The position numbers and the translations under genes were made by a program. From assembly GCA_050744865.1 (NCBI GenBank), contig JBOGHW010000073.1, positions 1 through 64,000 on the forward strand: a stretch of 64,000 nt of DNA, given 5' to 3'. This stretch comes from JAKACA01 sp050744865 (GTDB taxonomy: Bacteria > Actinomycetota > Acidimicrobiia > Acidimicrobiales > Bog-793). Of this stretch, positions 49,216 through 58,297 are shown one piece after another. The notes under the pieces were generated by a model. That model had not been told where the DNA came from, ran no database searches, and saw only the letters and a list, made by a program, of their open reading frames with translations. Within the stretch, counting starts at the first letter, position 1. Each line of letters begins with the position of its first letter.

Positions 49216-50361
49216 TCAGCCGAGATGCTGGCCGGCCGCAGCCAGGGCAGCGCCTACGATCCCGATCCCGCGCAGATCCCCGACGAGGCCGGACGCCATC
49301 TTGTTCATCATGTAAGCCACCACCAGCTTGCTGTCGAGGTCGAGCACGACGATCGAGCCTCCCCAGCCTCCCCAGAAGCACGCCCTGTCGCCGATCGGCA
49401 GCAACTCGTTCTTCAGCCCGTACCCGAGACCGAAACGCAATGGCACCGACAACACCAGATCCACCCCGTCCGACTGGGCTTCGAACACGGCGTCGCAGCC
49501 CTTCTCGGAGAGCAGCCGGACGCCGTTCACCTCTCCGCCGCAGGCAAGTGCGCTCTGAATGGCAGCAACCGAGCGGGCGTTGCCATGTCCGTTGGCGGCG
49601 GGAATCTCGGCCCTTCGCCAGGCGACGGTGGAAGACACCGAGGCGTCGAGTGGCGGGTTGGCGAGGGTCCGACCCGCCGGGCCTGCGGGGTCGATAGCCG
49701 CCATCGCCTCGTCTGTCGGTGGCTGCGGCGGCACGACAGCAGCCACGCGCCGGTCGCACTCGGCGGGCGTCCCTATGTGGAAGTCAGCGCCGAGTGGGTC
49801 GGCCACCTGGCTGGCGAAGAATTGGCCGATCGTCACGCCGGTCACCCGTCGCACGATCTCGCCCACGAGATAACCCTGGGTAAGAGCGTGGTAGCCGGAA
49901 GCAGACCCCGGCTCCCACCACGGCTCCTGGGCGGCCAGCAGCGCTGTCACTTTCTCCCAGTCGTACAAGTCCTCGGTCGTCACCGGTTCCGCCCAACCTG
50001 ACAGGCCAGAAGTGTGAGACATGACATGCCGCACTTCGACGCCCCGCTTGCCGCCGGCAGCGAACTCCGGCCAGTACTTGGCGACGGGTGCGTGGAAGTC
50101 GATCTCGCCACGGTCAGCGAGGATGAGCGCGCACAACGCCGCCATCGTCTTGGTGGTCGACCAGACGTTGACGATCGTGTCCTTCTCCCAGGCCACCGAG
50201 CGATCGGCGTCGAGGTGCCCGCCCCAGATGTCGACCACCGGCTCGCCTGCCAGATAGACAGCCACCGAGCCGCCGAGGTCGTTGCCTGCGTCGAGACTCG
50301 TCGCGAACACGTCTTGGATCTGGGCCCAACCTTCCTCGCACACTCCGTGGATATCGGCCAT
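49216..50361 (-). CDS. Family VIII carboxylesterase / beta-lactamase-fold serine hydrolase
   Basis: A 381-residue protein with the class C beta-lactamase fold. The catalytic SxxK is STTK in VNVWSTTKTMAA, the Tyr motif is YHAL in GYHALTQGYLVGEIV, and the third motif is WGG in CFWGGWGGSIVVLD. WGG in place of KTG/HTG is typical of family VIII esterases (EstB type) rather than beta-lactamases. The ATG at 50361 starts after the divergent-looking TAGGCT (8 nt). Upstream codons to 50829 in the same frame are a shadow. Confidence 0.9.
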   Translation of the reverse strand: MADIHGVCEEGWAQIQDVFATSLDAGNDLGGSVAVYLAGEPVVDIWGGHLDADRSVAWEKDTIVNVWSTTKTMAALCALILADRGEIDFHAPVAKYWPEFAAGGKRGVEVRHVMSHTSGLSGWAEPVTTEDLYDWEKVTALLAAQEPWWEPGSASGYHALTQGYLVGEIVRRVTGVTIGQFFASQVADPLGADFHIGTPAECDRRVAAVVPPQPPTDEAMAAIDPAGPAGRTLANPPLDASVSSTVAWRRAEIPAANGHGNARSVAAIQSALACGGEVNGVRLLSEKGCDAVFEAQSDGVDLVLSVPLRFGLGYGLKNELLPIGDRACFWGGWGGSIVVLDLDSKLVVAYMMNKMASGLVGDLRGIGIVGAALAAAGQHLG

Positions 50362-50411
50362 GGGAGGCGAGCCTACGGTCAAGCACGCGACCTCCGCTCG
50401 TCGGCGTGGGT

Positions 50412-51605
50412 CTAGCCCGTGAACTGCTCGAGCGCCGCGACGAACGCGCTCTGGTCCTCGAACATGGCGGCGTAACCGGTGCGAGGTAGGGCCAACGTCT
50501 GCGAACCGGAGATCAGTGCAGCCAGCGCGACGTCGTCGGCAGGCGGACAGACGAGGTCCGAAGCGCCGTAGACGACGAGTGCCGGGATCTTCACGGCGCT
50601 CGCCGCCGCAGCCAGAGCGTTGCTCGACCAGACAGACGCGCCCACTTCTTTCTCTCCTTCGATCGACGACTGCGTCAGGTCGTCCGGCACGGCGCCAGTC
50701 ACCCCGGCCAGCCAAGTCGTCCTGGCAGTGGCAAGCGCCGATGTGGTGGAGGTGACCGTGGCCGTGGTGCCAGCACCAGTTGTGCTCACCTCGAACATGA
50801 AGCTCGCCAGCGAGGCCGCAGTCGCCCATGGCGAGGCCAGCGCGTCCTCGATCGAAGCCGTTGGCGGCTCGACCGATAGACCGCCGGCGGAGGTGTCGAC
50901 GAGCACGAGAGAAGCGGCGGCGCCGGGGTGGCGCTCCGCCAGCGCCAGGGCCACATCGCCGCCGAGCCCCCAGCCAAGCACAGTCGGCGCCACCAGCCCG
51001 AGAGATTCGATGAGTCCGGCTGTGTCGTCAGCCCAGCTGTCGATAGTCATGGCGCCGGCAGCCTCGGGCTCGGAGTACCCGACGCCGGGCAGGTCGAATG
51101 TGACGACCGTGTAGTGGTGCGCAAGAGCCGAGAGCCACGAGGGTTCCCACCATGTCATCGCACCGTCCTGACCCATGATGAGCAGTAGGTCCCGGCCCGA
51201 ACCGAAGCGCCGGAAGGCGACGCGCTCCAAGCCGGAGTAGGAGGCCGTGTCCGGGGCGGGCATCTTCACGCTGGACGCTCCGTCGGGAACGGCGGCAACC
51301 GGGACGCGATCGACGGCTCCGAGAAAGGCGTCCCCTCCGCCGTCCGTGGTTCCCGGAACCGGCTGCAGGGCAGGCAGCGTGGAGGTCGTCGTTGGCGTGG
51401 ACGATCCGGTCGCCAACGAGGACGACGTAGTGGTCGCCCGGTGAACGTGACTGGCCGCCGGCGAACTGCAAGCTGCCAACCCGCCACCGGCGACAAGAGC
51501 GGCGGCCGAAGCTACGACCAAGGCGGACGGGCGGCGGGCGGTGGGCTTCTTGCCGGCTGCCCCTCGTGTGGCATCGTGTCTCACGATGGCAAGGCACCGG
51601 TTCAT
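50412..51605 (-). CDS. Lipoprotein with inactivated alpha/beta-hydrolase fold
   Basis: A 397-residue protein. A lipobox (VAGGGLAACSS) makes it a lipoprotein. The alpha/beta hydrolase core has VVTFDLPGVGYSEP and the nucleophile elbow reads VLGWGLGGDV, so Gly stands where Ser (G-x-S-x-G) should be. The acid Asp remains in VYGASDLVCPP. The catalytic His position is Tyr (RTGYAAMFEDQ). It is probably a non-catalytic binding protein. The linker is Ser/Thr-rich. The ATG at 51605 lies 39 bp from a divergent SDR. Confidence 0.88.
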   Translation of the reverse strand: MNRCLAIVRHDATRGAAGKKPTARRPSALVVASAAALVAGGGLAACSSPAASHVHRATTTSSSLATGSSTPTTTSTLPALQPVPGTTDGGGDAFLGAVDRVPVAAVPDGASSVKMPAPDTASYSGLERVAFRRFGSGRDLLLIMGQDGAMTWWEPSWLSALAHHYTVVTFDLPGVGYSEPEAAGAMTIDSWADDTAGLIESLGLVAPTVLGWGLGGDVALALAERHPGAAASLVLVDTSAGGLSVEPPTASIEDALASPWATAASLASFMFEVSTTGAGTTATVTSTTSALATARTTWLAGVTGAVPDDLTQSSIEGEKEVGASVWSSNALAAAASAVKIPALVVYGASDLVCPPADDVALAALISGSQTLALPRTGYAAMFEDQSAFVAALEQFTG

Positions 51606-51644
51606 CACCCCCGGGCGCCAGAGAGACGAGGGAGACTTCTCACA

Positions 51645-52550
51645 ATGGGTTACCTGGACGGGAAGGTGGCGATCGTCACGGGCGCCGGCGGCGGGATCGG
51701 CAAGGCCGAGGCCCTTGCCCTTGCGGCCGAGGGCGCAGCTGTCGTCGTGAACGACCTTGGCGCCGACTTGTCGGGGCGGGTCGAAGAGACCTCCGGCGCC
51801 GCCGAGGTGGCGGCCAATATCGTCGCGAGCGGCGGTCGGGCGATTGCCAATGGCAACGACGTTTCCAGCTATGCCGGGGCCGAGAGCATCTTGGCTGCCG
51901 CCGTCGATGCCTTCGGGCACCTCGACGTCCTCGTCAACAACGCCGGCATCCTTCGTGACCGCATGTCCTTCAACATGGCCGAGGAGGACTTCGACGACGT
52001 CGTGCGCGTGCACCTGAAGGGCCACTTTGCCATGGCGAGGACGGCCGGCGCGCACTGGCGCGAGCGGCAGAAGGCGGGTGAGGAGGTGTCCGGGCGGATC
52101 GTCAACACGACGAGCGAGGCAGGGCTGTTCGGAAGCGCAGGGCAGGCCAACTACGCCGCGGCGAAGGGAGGGATCGCCACGCTTACGATCACCCTCGCCC
52201 GGGAGTACGAGCGGCTCGGCGTCACCGTCAACGCCATCGCCCCGCGTGCCAGGACCCGCATGACCACGTCGGCCCTCGGCTCTCTGGAGGCCGAAGAGGG
52301 AGCCTTTGACAGCTGGGCGCCCGAGAACGTCGCCCCCGTCGTCGTCTGGCTGGCGACGGATCAAGCTGCGCATGTGAGCGGCCAGTTCTTCGTGGTGTGG
52401 GGCGGCTCGGTCCACCTCGTGGCGCCGTTCACGCCGGCGGCCAGCCTCAGCCTCGGCAGAGCCTGGACGCCTGGCGAGCTGCTGGAGCGCCAGGCGGAAC
52501 TGTTCGCCGGCCGTTCGAGCGGGGTCCCCGAGTTCCCGTTCGGCGCCTGA
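51645..52550 (+). CDS. SDR related to the hydroxyacyl-CoA dehydrogenase part of MFE-2
   Basis: A 301-residue classical SDR. The cofactor motif is TGAGGGIGKAEALALAAEG, followed by VVVNDLG, close to peroxisomal multifunctional enzyme type 2. The active site has Ser in NTTSEAGLFGS and YxxxK in NYAAAKGG. The extended C-terminus (after DQAAHVSGQFF) is as in MFE-2-like enzymes. Members oxidise 3-hydroxyacyl-CoA or related substrates. The ATG at 51645 is chosen by homology. Confidence 0.92.
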   Translation: MGYLDGKVAIVTGAGGGIGKAEALALAAEGAAVVVNDLGADLSGRVEETSGAAEVAANIVASGGRAIANGNDVSSYAGAESILAAAVDAFGHLDVLVNNAGILRDRMSFNMAEEDFDDVVRVHLKGHFAMARTAGAHWRERQKAGEEVSGRIVNTTSEAGLFGSAGQANYAAAKGGIATLTITLAREYERLGVTVNAIAPRARTRMTTSALGSLEAEEGAFDSWAPENVAPVVVWLATDQAAHVSGQFFVVWGGSVHLVAPFTPAASLSLGRAWTPGELLERQAELFAGRSSGVPEFPFGA

Positions 52551-52567
52551 GAGCCGTCGACGACCGC

Positions 52568-53653
52568 TCACGCCGGCGCCGGGTCCGCGGCCTTCCAGCG
52601 GATGTTGCCGACGCGACTGGGCCTCACATACCCGTTCTCGACGAACCAACGAGCCGAACGCACGAGAGCTTCCCGAGCAGGGCGCGACTCGTAGCCCAGT
52701 TCTTGCCTTGCCCTCTCGTCAGAAAAGATCATGCGCGTCGTGGCCATCCTGGCGCCTTCGAGGGGGACCAGTGGTGGCCGCCGCGCAACCGTGCCCTGCA
52801 CGAACTCGGACAGGTGGGCAGCTCCCAGAGCCAGCCGGGCCGGCACTCGCATGCTCGCCCGGGGAAGACCTGTCTCGTCGGCCAGCAGGTCGAGGATGGC
52901 CTTGAACGTCATGTTCTCCCCACCGAGGACGTAGCTACGTCCCTGGCGACCATGCTCGAGAGCCGCCAAGTGCCCGGCGGCAACGTCTTCGACGTCCACC
53001 ACGTTCATCGCCGTGTCGAACCAACCCGGGATGCGGCCGTTGAGGAAGTCGAGAACGACGCGCCCCGTCGGAGTGGGAGCTCTGTCCCGCGGCCCGACCG
53101 GCAGTGTCGGCTGCACGAGGACTACGGGCAAGCCGCTCGCCGCCAGCCGCAGCACTTCGTGCTCGGCCACGTACTTGGATCTCTTGTAGCTGCCGAAGAG
53201 GTGCTCGGCACGCGGCCAATCGGCCTCGGTGGCCGGGCGCCCCAGGCCGGTGCCGTCCAGCCCGATGGTCCCAACCGTGCTCGTGTAGACCACTCTCCGG
53301 CAGCGTTCTTCCAAGGCGGCTCGTAGCACGTTCAACGTGCCACCGACGTTGACTTCGTAGAACTCGCCGGGATCACGAGACCAGAAACGGTACAGCGCGG
53401 CAACATGGCACACGTAGCGCACCCCCGCCATGGCGCCTAGGACTGCATGGTGGTCGCGTACGTCGGCGACCACACGCTCCACGTCCATATCGTCGAGGTT
53501 CGCCTGGTCGGCCCCGGGCTGCAAGAGCGCCCTCACCTCGGCGCCGCGCCCGAGCAGCACTCTGGTGACAGCCGAACCGACAAATCCAGCCGCCCCTGTC
53601 ACGAGCACCCTGTCGCCGGCCCGCAGGATGCTCGGTTGGTTGGGGTTGTTCAT
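52568..53653 (-). CDS. hpnA: Hopanoid-associated sugar epimerase HpnA-like
   Basis: A 361-residue extended SDR. VLVTGAAGFVGSAVTRVLL is the cofactor loop, VVYTSTVGTIGLDG and SYKRSKYVAEHEVLRLA the active-site region, and VGPRDRAPTPTGRVVLDFL is characteristic of HpnA proteins, which are found in hopanoid side-chain clusters. The true reaction of HpnA is not settled. It follows the HpnO-like gene with 13 bp between them. The ATG at 53653 is used; GGAGG lies only 2 nt before it. Confidence 0.82.
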   Translation of the reverse strand: MNNPNQPSILRAGDRVLVTGAAGFVGSAVTRVLLGRGAEVRALLQPGADQANLDDMDVERVVADVRDHHAVLGAMAGVRYVCHVAALYRFWSRDPGEFYEVNVGGTLNVLRAALEERCRRVVYTSTVGTIGLDGTGLGRPATEADWPRAEHLFGSYKRSKYVAEHEVLRLAASGLPVVLVQPTLPVGPRDRAPTPTGRVVLDFLNGRIPGWFDTAMNVVDVEDVAAGHLAALEHGRQGRSYVLGGENMTFKAILDLLADETGLPRASMRVPARLALGAAHLSEFVQGTVARRPPLVPLEGARMATTRMIFSDERARQELGYESRPAREALVRSARWFVENGYVRPSRVGNIRWKAADPAPA

Positions 53654-53666
53654 ATCCTCCACGTCG

Positions 53667-55052
53667 TCAGACGCGCTCGCGTTGCAGGGCACCCTTAGCC
53701 ATCCGACCGACACCGACTATGAGTGCCGAGTTCCGGTGCACGTCCGACAACACCTCGTCGAGAGCGGCCACGAAATAGTCCACTTCCGCCTGGCCGGCGA
53801 CGAGAGGGGGCAGGAGCTTGACGATGTTCACGCCGTCGGCCGCCACCTGGGTGAGGATCCGGTGCTTGGTGAACAATGGCCCGACCACGAGTTGAGAGAA
53901 GAGGCCTTTGCGGATCGCCTCAAGCATCTTCCAGCCCGAGCGCAAGCTGCGAGAGGTCGGCTCGCCGAACTCCAGACCGATCATCAAGCCCTTGCCCCGC
54001 ACCTCGGTGAAGATGTCGTAACGCTCGACGAGCGGCGCCAGGCCGGCCTCGAGGGCTAGCCCGGTTGCCCGGGCGCGCTCGAGGATGCTCTCGTCGTCGA
54101 GCACCTGCAAGGTCGCCAGACCGGCTGCCATCGCCAGCTGGTTCCGCCCGAACGTGGTCGAGTGCACGACGGCCCGCTCCGCCTTGGAGTACACGGCGTC
54201 GAATACCGCGGGCGAGCACAGCGTGGCGCCGACGGGTATGTAACCCCCCGAGAGCGCCTTGGAGACCGTGATCATGTCGGGCTCGAGGCCATAGTGCTCG
54301 TGCGCCCACATCTTGCCGGTCCTGCCGAGACCCGTCTGCACCTCGTCGGCCACGAGCAGGGTCGAGTGCCTACGGCACAACTCCTGCACCGCGGTCCAGT
54401 AGTCAGGCTCGGCGAGGTAGACGCCCTTGCCCTGGATGATCTCGACCACGAAGGCAGCGACGTCGCCACGCCGTAGCTCCCGCTCCAGCGCCACGAGGTC
54501 GCCGAGTGGCACCGAGTCGCAACCCGGCAGCAGCGGCCCGAAACCTTCCCGGAATTCCGCCCCACCGTTCAATGCCAGGGCACCGTTGGTGAGGCCGTGG
54601 AAGGAGTGCTCGGCGTGCAGAATCCGCGGGCGCCGGGTCGAGTACTTGGCGAACTTGATGGCGCACTCGATGGCCTCAGCGCCGGAATTCGAGAAGAAAC
54701 ACCTCCCGATCCCCCCGTGCGTCCTGCCCACCAGAGCTTCGGCCAGCAGCCCCGGCAGGAGGGCGCAATCAAGCTGGGCCAGGTTCGGGAGGTCCAGGTC
54801 GACGGCGTCCAGGATCGCCTTCTTGACGACCGGGTGTCCACGGCCGAGGGCGAACACGCCGAACCCCGAAAGGAAGTCCAGGTACTGCTGACCGGACTTG
54901 TCGTAGAGGTAGCAGCCCTCACCCCGCTCGTAGAAGCGGTCGAAGCCCAGTGTCTTCAGGACCTTCACGAGCTGAGGGTTGAGGAACTCCGAATGCAGGC
55001 GAAAGTTCTCCCCCTGTCTTGCCTCCATTAGCTCACCGAGATCGAAGCTCAT
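53667..55052 (-). CDS. Class III aminotransferase, HpnO-like (hopanoid side chain)
   Basis: A 461-residue PLP enzyme. The PLP-binding motif is LVADEVQTGLGRTG and the Schiff-base Lys is in ITVSKALSGGYIPVG. RILTQVAADGVNIVKLLPPL in the C-terminus is what I recall of the hopanoid-linked group. In that pathway HpnO aminates the hopanoid side chain to aminobacteriohopanetriol. Adjacency to an HpnA-like gene supports this. Squalene-hopene cyclase is not in the window, so a general ornithine- or acetylornithine-type transaminase remains possible. GGAGG precedes the ATG at 55052. Confidence 0.7.
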   Translation of the reverse strand: MSFDLGELMEARQGENFRLHSEFLNPQLVKVLKTLGFDRFYERGEGCYLYDKSGQQYLDFLSGFGVFALGRGHPVVKKAILDAVDLDLPNLAQLDCALLPGLLAEALVGRTHGGIGRCFFSNSGAEAIECAIKFAKYSTRRPRILHAEHSFHGLTNGALALNGGAEFREGFGPLLPGCDSVPLGDLVALERELRRGDVAAFVVEIIQGKGVYLAEPDYWTAVQELCRRHSTLLVADEVQTGLGRTGKMWAHEHYGLEPDMITVSKALSGGYIPVGATLCSPAVFDAVYSKAERAVVHSTTFGRNQLAMAAGLATLQVLDDESILERARATGLALEAGLAPLVERYDIFTEVRGKGLMIGLEFGEPTSRSLRSGWKMLEAIRKGLFSQLVVGPLFTKHRILTQVAADGVNIVKLLPPLVAGQAEVDYFVAALDEVLSDVHRNSALIVGVGRMAKGALQRERV

Positions 55053-55110
55053 CCATCCTCCAGCTGTTCGCCACAGAGCGTACCGGGGAAGCCACCGGTG
55101 TCCCGGACAG

Positions 55111-55116
55111 TACGAT
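55111..55116 (+). promoter_or_regulatory. Leaderless -10 of lat
   Basis: TACGAT, then 6 nt, then the ATG at 55123. No SD sequence is present. It is the same arrangement as at 1267. Confidence 0.6.
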
Positions 55117-55122
55117 GTAGGC

Positions 55123-56490
55123 ATGTCAGCTCCCCTCGGACAAAGGGGTCGGGAGGACCTGGGCGATGGAGTCAACCCCGACAACGTCCACGAGGTCCTC
55201 AGCCGTCACCTCCTTCTCGACGGCTACCCGATCGTCCTCGATCTCGCCAAGAGCCACGGCTCGTGGATAGTCGATGCCCGTGACGGCACCGAGTATCTGG
55301 ACTTCTACACGTTCTTCGCTTCGGCGCCGCTCGGTCTCAACCCGCCGGGCCTGGCGGACGATGCGAGCTTCATGCGCGAGCTAGCCCAGGTAGCGGCCAA
55401 CAAGCCGGCGAACTCGGACTTCCAGACATCGGTGATGGCCGGGTTCGTGCAGACGTTCACGCGTGTGCTCGGCGACCCCGCGCTGCCTCACCTGTTCTTC
55501 ATCGAAGGCGGTGCCGCCGCCGTCGAGAACGCCCTCAAGGTGGCATTCGACTGGAAGTCACGCCGCAACGAGGCAGCCGGGCGGTCCCGTGACCTCGGTT
55601 CACAGGTCATGCACTTGCAGTACGCCTTCCACGGGCGCAGCGGCTACACGATGTCGCTCACCAACACGGATCCGGTCAAGGTAGACCGCTTCCCGAAGTT
55701 CGATTGGCCCCGCATCTCATCGCCGGCCGTCACCTTTCCCCTGGCAGACAACTTGGCGGAGGTGGAACTGGCCGAAGCCGCTGCGCTTGCCGAGGCAGAG
55801 GCGGCGTTCGAGGCTCACCCACACGACATCGCCTGCTTCCTGGCAGAGCCGATCCAGGCCGAGGGTGGCGACAGGCACCTGCGGGCAGAGTTCCTGCGGG
55901 CGATGCAGGACATGTGCCAGCGCCACGACGCCCTCTTCGTGCTCGACGAGGTGCAGACCGGGGCCGGTGTCACCGGCACTCCGTGGTGCTACCAGCAGCT
56001 CGGGCTCGAGCCTGACGTAGTCGCCTTCGCCAAGAAGATCCAGTGCGGCGGTGTCATGGCCGGGCGGCGCGTCGACACCGAGCCATCGAACGTCTTCGAG
56101 GTCTCGAGCCGCATCAACTCCACCTGGGGCGGCAACCTGACCGACATGATGCGCTCGACGCGGCTGCTGCAGATCGTCGAGTCGACAGATGCAATCAGCA
56201 ACGCCGCCCTGGCCGGCGCACATCTCCTCGGTCGCATCGAAGCTCTGGCAGTGTCGATGCCGTCGATGGTCACCAACCCGCGGGGACGCGGCCTGCTGTG
56301 CGCCGTGGATCTTCCCTCGACCGCAGTGCGCGACGAGGTCCTGACGGCCATGCGCGCCACCGAGCACGTGATGGCGCTTGGGTGCGGGGAGCGCGGGCTG
56401 CGTTTCCGGCCCTCTCTCGCCGTCACGACCGAAGAGATCGACCTCGGCTGCGAAGCGCTGGCAAGAGTCCTGCAGAGAGCCGGTGGCTGA
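55123..56490 (+). CDS. lat: L-lysine 6-transaminase (Lat)
   Basis: A 455-residue class III aminotransferase. LFFIEGGAAAVENALKVAFD, HLQYAFHGRSGYTMSLTNTD and the PLP-Lys region in VVAFAKKIQCGGVMAGRRVD are nearly identical in pattern to actinobacterial Lat (EC 2.6.1.36), which converts lysine to 2-aminoadipate-6-semialdehyde (as piperideine-6-carboxylate). It is followed after 1 bp by an aldehyde dehydrogenase, making a two-step route to 2-aminoadipate. No beta-lactam cluster is near, so the role is likely lysine catabolism. Confidence 0.93.
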   Translation: MSAPLGQRGREDLGDGVNPDNVHEVLSRHLLLDGYPIVLDLAKSHGSWIVDARDGTEYLDFYTFFASAPLGLNPPGLADDASFMRELAQVAANKPANSDFQTSVMAGFVQTFTRVLGDPALPHLFFIEGGAAAVENALKVAFDWKSRRNEAAGRSRDLGSQVMHLQYAFHGRSGYTMSLTNTDPVKVDRFPKFDWPRISSPAVTFPLADNLAEVELAEAAALAEAEAAFEAHPHDIACFLAEPIQAEGGDRHLRAEFLRAMQDMCQRHDALFVLDEVQTGAGVTGTPWCYQQLGLEPDVVAFAKKIQCGGVMAGRRVDTEPSNVFEVSSRINSTWGGNLTDMMRSTRLLQIVESTDAISNAALAGAHLLGRIEALAVSMPSMVTNPRGRGLLCAVDLPSTAVRDEVLTAMRATEHVMALGCGERGLRFRPSLAVTTEEIDLGCEALARVLQRAGG

Positions 56491-56491
56491 C

Positions 56492-58054
56492 ATGACCACT
56501 CGCAACTGCTCATCCATCATCTCCGGGAAGCCAGCAGCCGGTGACCGCGGCGGTCGAATGACCTCGACGAACCCGGCCCGCCTCGACGACGTCGTGGCCG
56601 AGATCACCCTCGGCGACTCGAACACGTTCGTGGAAGCTTGCCGCGCCGCCAAGGCGGCCCAGCCCTCCTGGGCCAACGTGCCTTCTCCCATCCGCGGCCG
56701 TGTCATCGCCGAGATCGGGCGTCTCGTCGAAGCCAACGCCGAGGCGCTGGCCAGGCTGGTGACCCGCGAGGTCGGAAAGCCGCTCAAAGAGTCACTGGGC
56801 GAAGTGCAGGAGGTCATCGACACCTGCGACTTCTTCGTCGGCGAGGGCCGCCGTCTCTACGGGGAGACCGTCCCTTCCGAGATGCACGACAAGGCTCTGT
56901 TCACCTTCAGGATGCCCGTAGGCGCGCTGGCCGTGATCACGGCCGGCAACTTCCCGGTTGCCGTGCCTTCCTGGTACCTCGTGCCGGCGCTGCTTTGCGG
57001 CAACACCGTCGTATGGAAGCCGGCCGAGTACTCCTCAGCCGTGGCGACGGCACTGTACGAGCTCTTCGTCGCCGGCGGGCTGCCGGAGGGAACCCTCAAC
57101 CTCGTGCTGGCAGACGGCAAGGAGACCTTCGCCGGCCTGGAGGCGGGCCTTGGCGAACGCGTGATCGACAAGATCGGTTTCACCGGTTCCTCGGCCGTCG
57201 GGTCGCTGATCGGGGAGCTGGCCGGGCGCCACGTGCAGTCGGCCTGCCTCGAGCTCGGGGGCAAGAACCCGATGGTCGTCATGCCCGATGCCGACCTCGA
57301 CCTGGCCGTCGATGGCGCGCTCTTCTCGGGCTTCGGCACAGCCGGGCAGCGGTGCACGTCGCTCGGGACGGTGATCGTGCACGAGTCGGTGCACGACGAG
57401 TTCGTGAGCCGCCTCGCCGCCCGCCTCGAGTCGTCAGCCATCGGCGACCCGAACGAGCCGGTGCTGTACGGACCGATGCTCGACGGGAGGTTCGCCGAGC
57501 GTTTCGACGAGTACCTCACAGAGCTCGTAGCGCCGCACCACAAGCTCCTCGGCAGCAGCGGTACGGGGCGTGTGACGTCGGGCAACCCCCGAAGGGGCTT
57601 CGTCGGCGACCCCGAGGCCGGTGTCTTCTGCCATCCGACGATCGTTGACGGCGCCACGATCGACGACGACATCGTCAGCACCGAGACGTTCGGGCCGATG
57701 ATCGCCGTCGCCGCCTTCTCCGACTTCGACGAGGCGATGGCGATCGCCAACAAGTCCGGGTACGGCTTGTCGTCCTCGATCTACACGACGTCGCCCGAGC
57801 ACGTGTTCAAGTTCCGGCAGCGCATAAGCGCCGGCATGGTGAGCGTCAACAACTCGACGTCCGGCGCCGAAGCGCATCTCCCCTTCGGCGGCAACGGGCG
57901 CTCTGGCAACGGCAGTCGCCAGAGCGGCAAGTGGGTGCTCGACCAGATGACCCGCTGGCAATCGATGAACTGGGATTACTCCGGGCACCTGCAGAAGGCC
58001 CAGATGGACACCGACTCCGTCGCGGCCGACAGGTCCTACCGCCTCGAGGACTGA
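56492..58054 (+). CDS. Aldehyde dehydrogenase, probably aminoadipate-semialdehyde dehydrogenase
   Basis: A 520-residue NAD(P)-dependent enzyme. Catalytic Cys is in GTAGQRCTSLGT, general-base Glu in CLELGGKNPMV, the cofactor Lys in VVWKPAEYSSA, and ITAGNFPVAVPSW is the beginning of the substrate channel. Directly after lat, it is best read as oxidising aminoadipate semialdehyde to 2-aminoadipate. The ATG at 56492 lies one base after the lat stop. A second ATG (MTSTNPARL) 21 codons later is an alternative. Confidence 0.9.
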   Translation: MTTRNCSSIISGKPAAGDRGGRMTSTNPARLDDVVAEITLGDSNTFVEACRAAKAAQPSWANVPSPIRGRVIAEIGRLVEANAEALARLVTREVGKPLKESLGEVQEVIDTCDFFVGEGRRLYGETVPSEMHDKALFTFRMPVGALAVITAGNFPVAVPSWYLVPALLCGNTVVWKPAEYSSAVATALYELFVAGGLPEGTLNLVLADGKETFAGLEAGLGERVIDKIGFTGSSAVGSLIGELAGRHVQSACLELGGKNPMVVMPDADLDLAVDGALFSGFGTAGQRCTSLGTVIVHESVHDEFVSRLAARLESSAIGDPNEPVLYGPMLDGRFAERFDEYLTELVAPHHKLLGSSGTGRVTSGNPRRGFVGDPEAGVFCHPTIVDGATIDDDIVSTETFGPMIAVAAFSDFDEAMAIANKSGYGLSSSIYTTSPEHVFKFRQRISAGMVSVNNSTSGAEAHLPFGGNGRSGNGSRQSGKWVLDQMTRWQSMNWDYSGHLQKAQMDTDSVAADRSYRLED

Positions 58055-58297
58055 GCGTCGGCAGACGCCGGCGGCCGGAGGATCAGGCGCGGTGTTGCGC
58101 GTCCAACACACTGTCCTGCGGACTCTCCTGGCTCCTATCCGGGCTGCGCCCTCCACCACGTACCGGCCACCCAAGTGGCGACCGCGACGACTCACGCCGC
58201 CGAGCCACGGGAAGGACACGCCCCGTCCTGCCCACGAACGTCGGCCCCGGGCGAGTGTTTGCTCGACAATCTTGCTCCCCGATGCTCAAATTGCGGC
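58055..58297. other. Intergenic region without a gene
   Basis: 243 bp. No RNA gene or coding frame with a recognisable domain. A weak -10-like TCAAAT at 58286-58291 stands 6 nt before the next ATG. Confidence 0.4.

Noticed and set aside
49216..50361. Calling the serine hydrolase a beta-lactamase resistance gene
   Set aside because: The third motif is WGG, typical of family VIII esterases, and there is no resistance context.
51441..51644. N-terminal extension of the MFE-2-like SDR
   Set aside because: It has no similarity to the fold and overlaps the divergent lipoprotein start region; the ATG at 51645 matches the SDR start.
55123..58054. Beta-lactam (cephamycin) biosynthesis cluster from the presence of lat
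   Set aside because: No ACV synthetase, IPNS or other pathway genes are near; the following dehydrogenase fits lysine catabolism.
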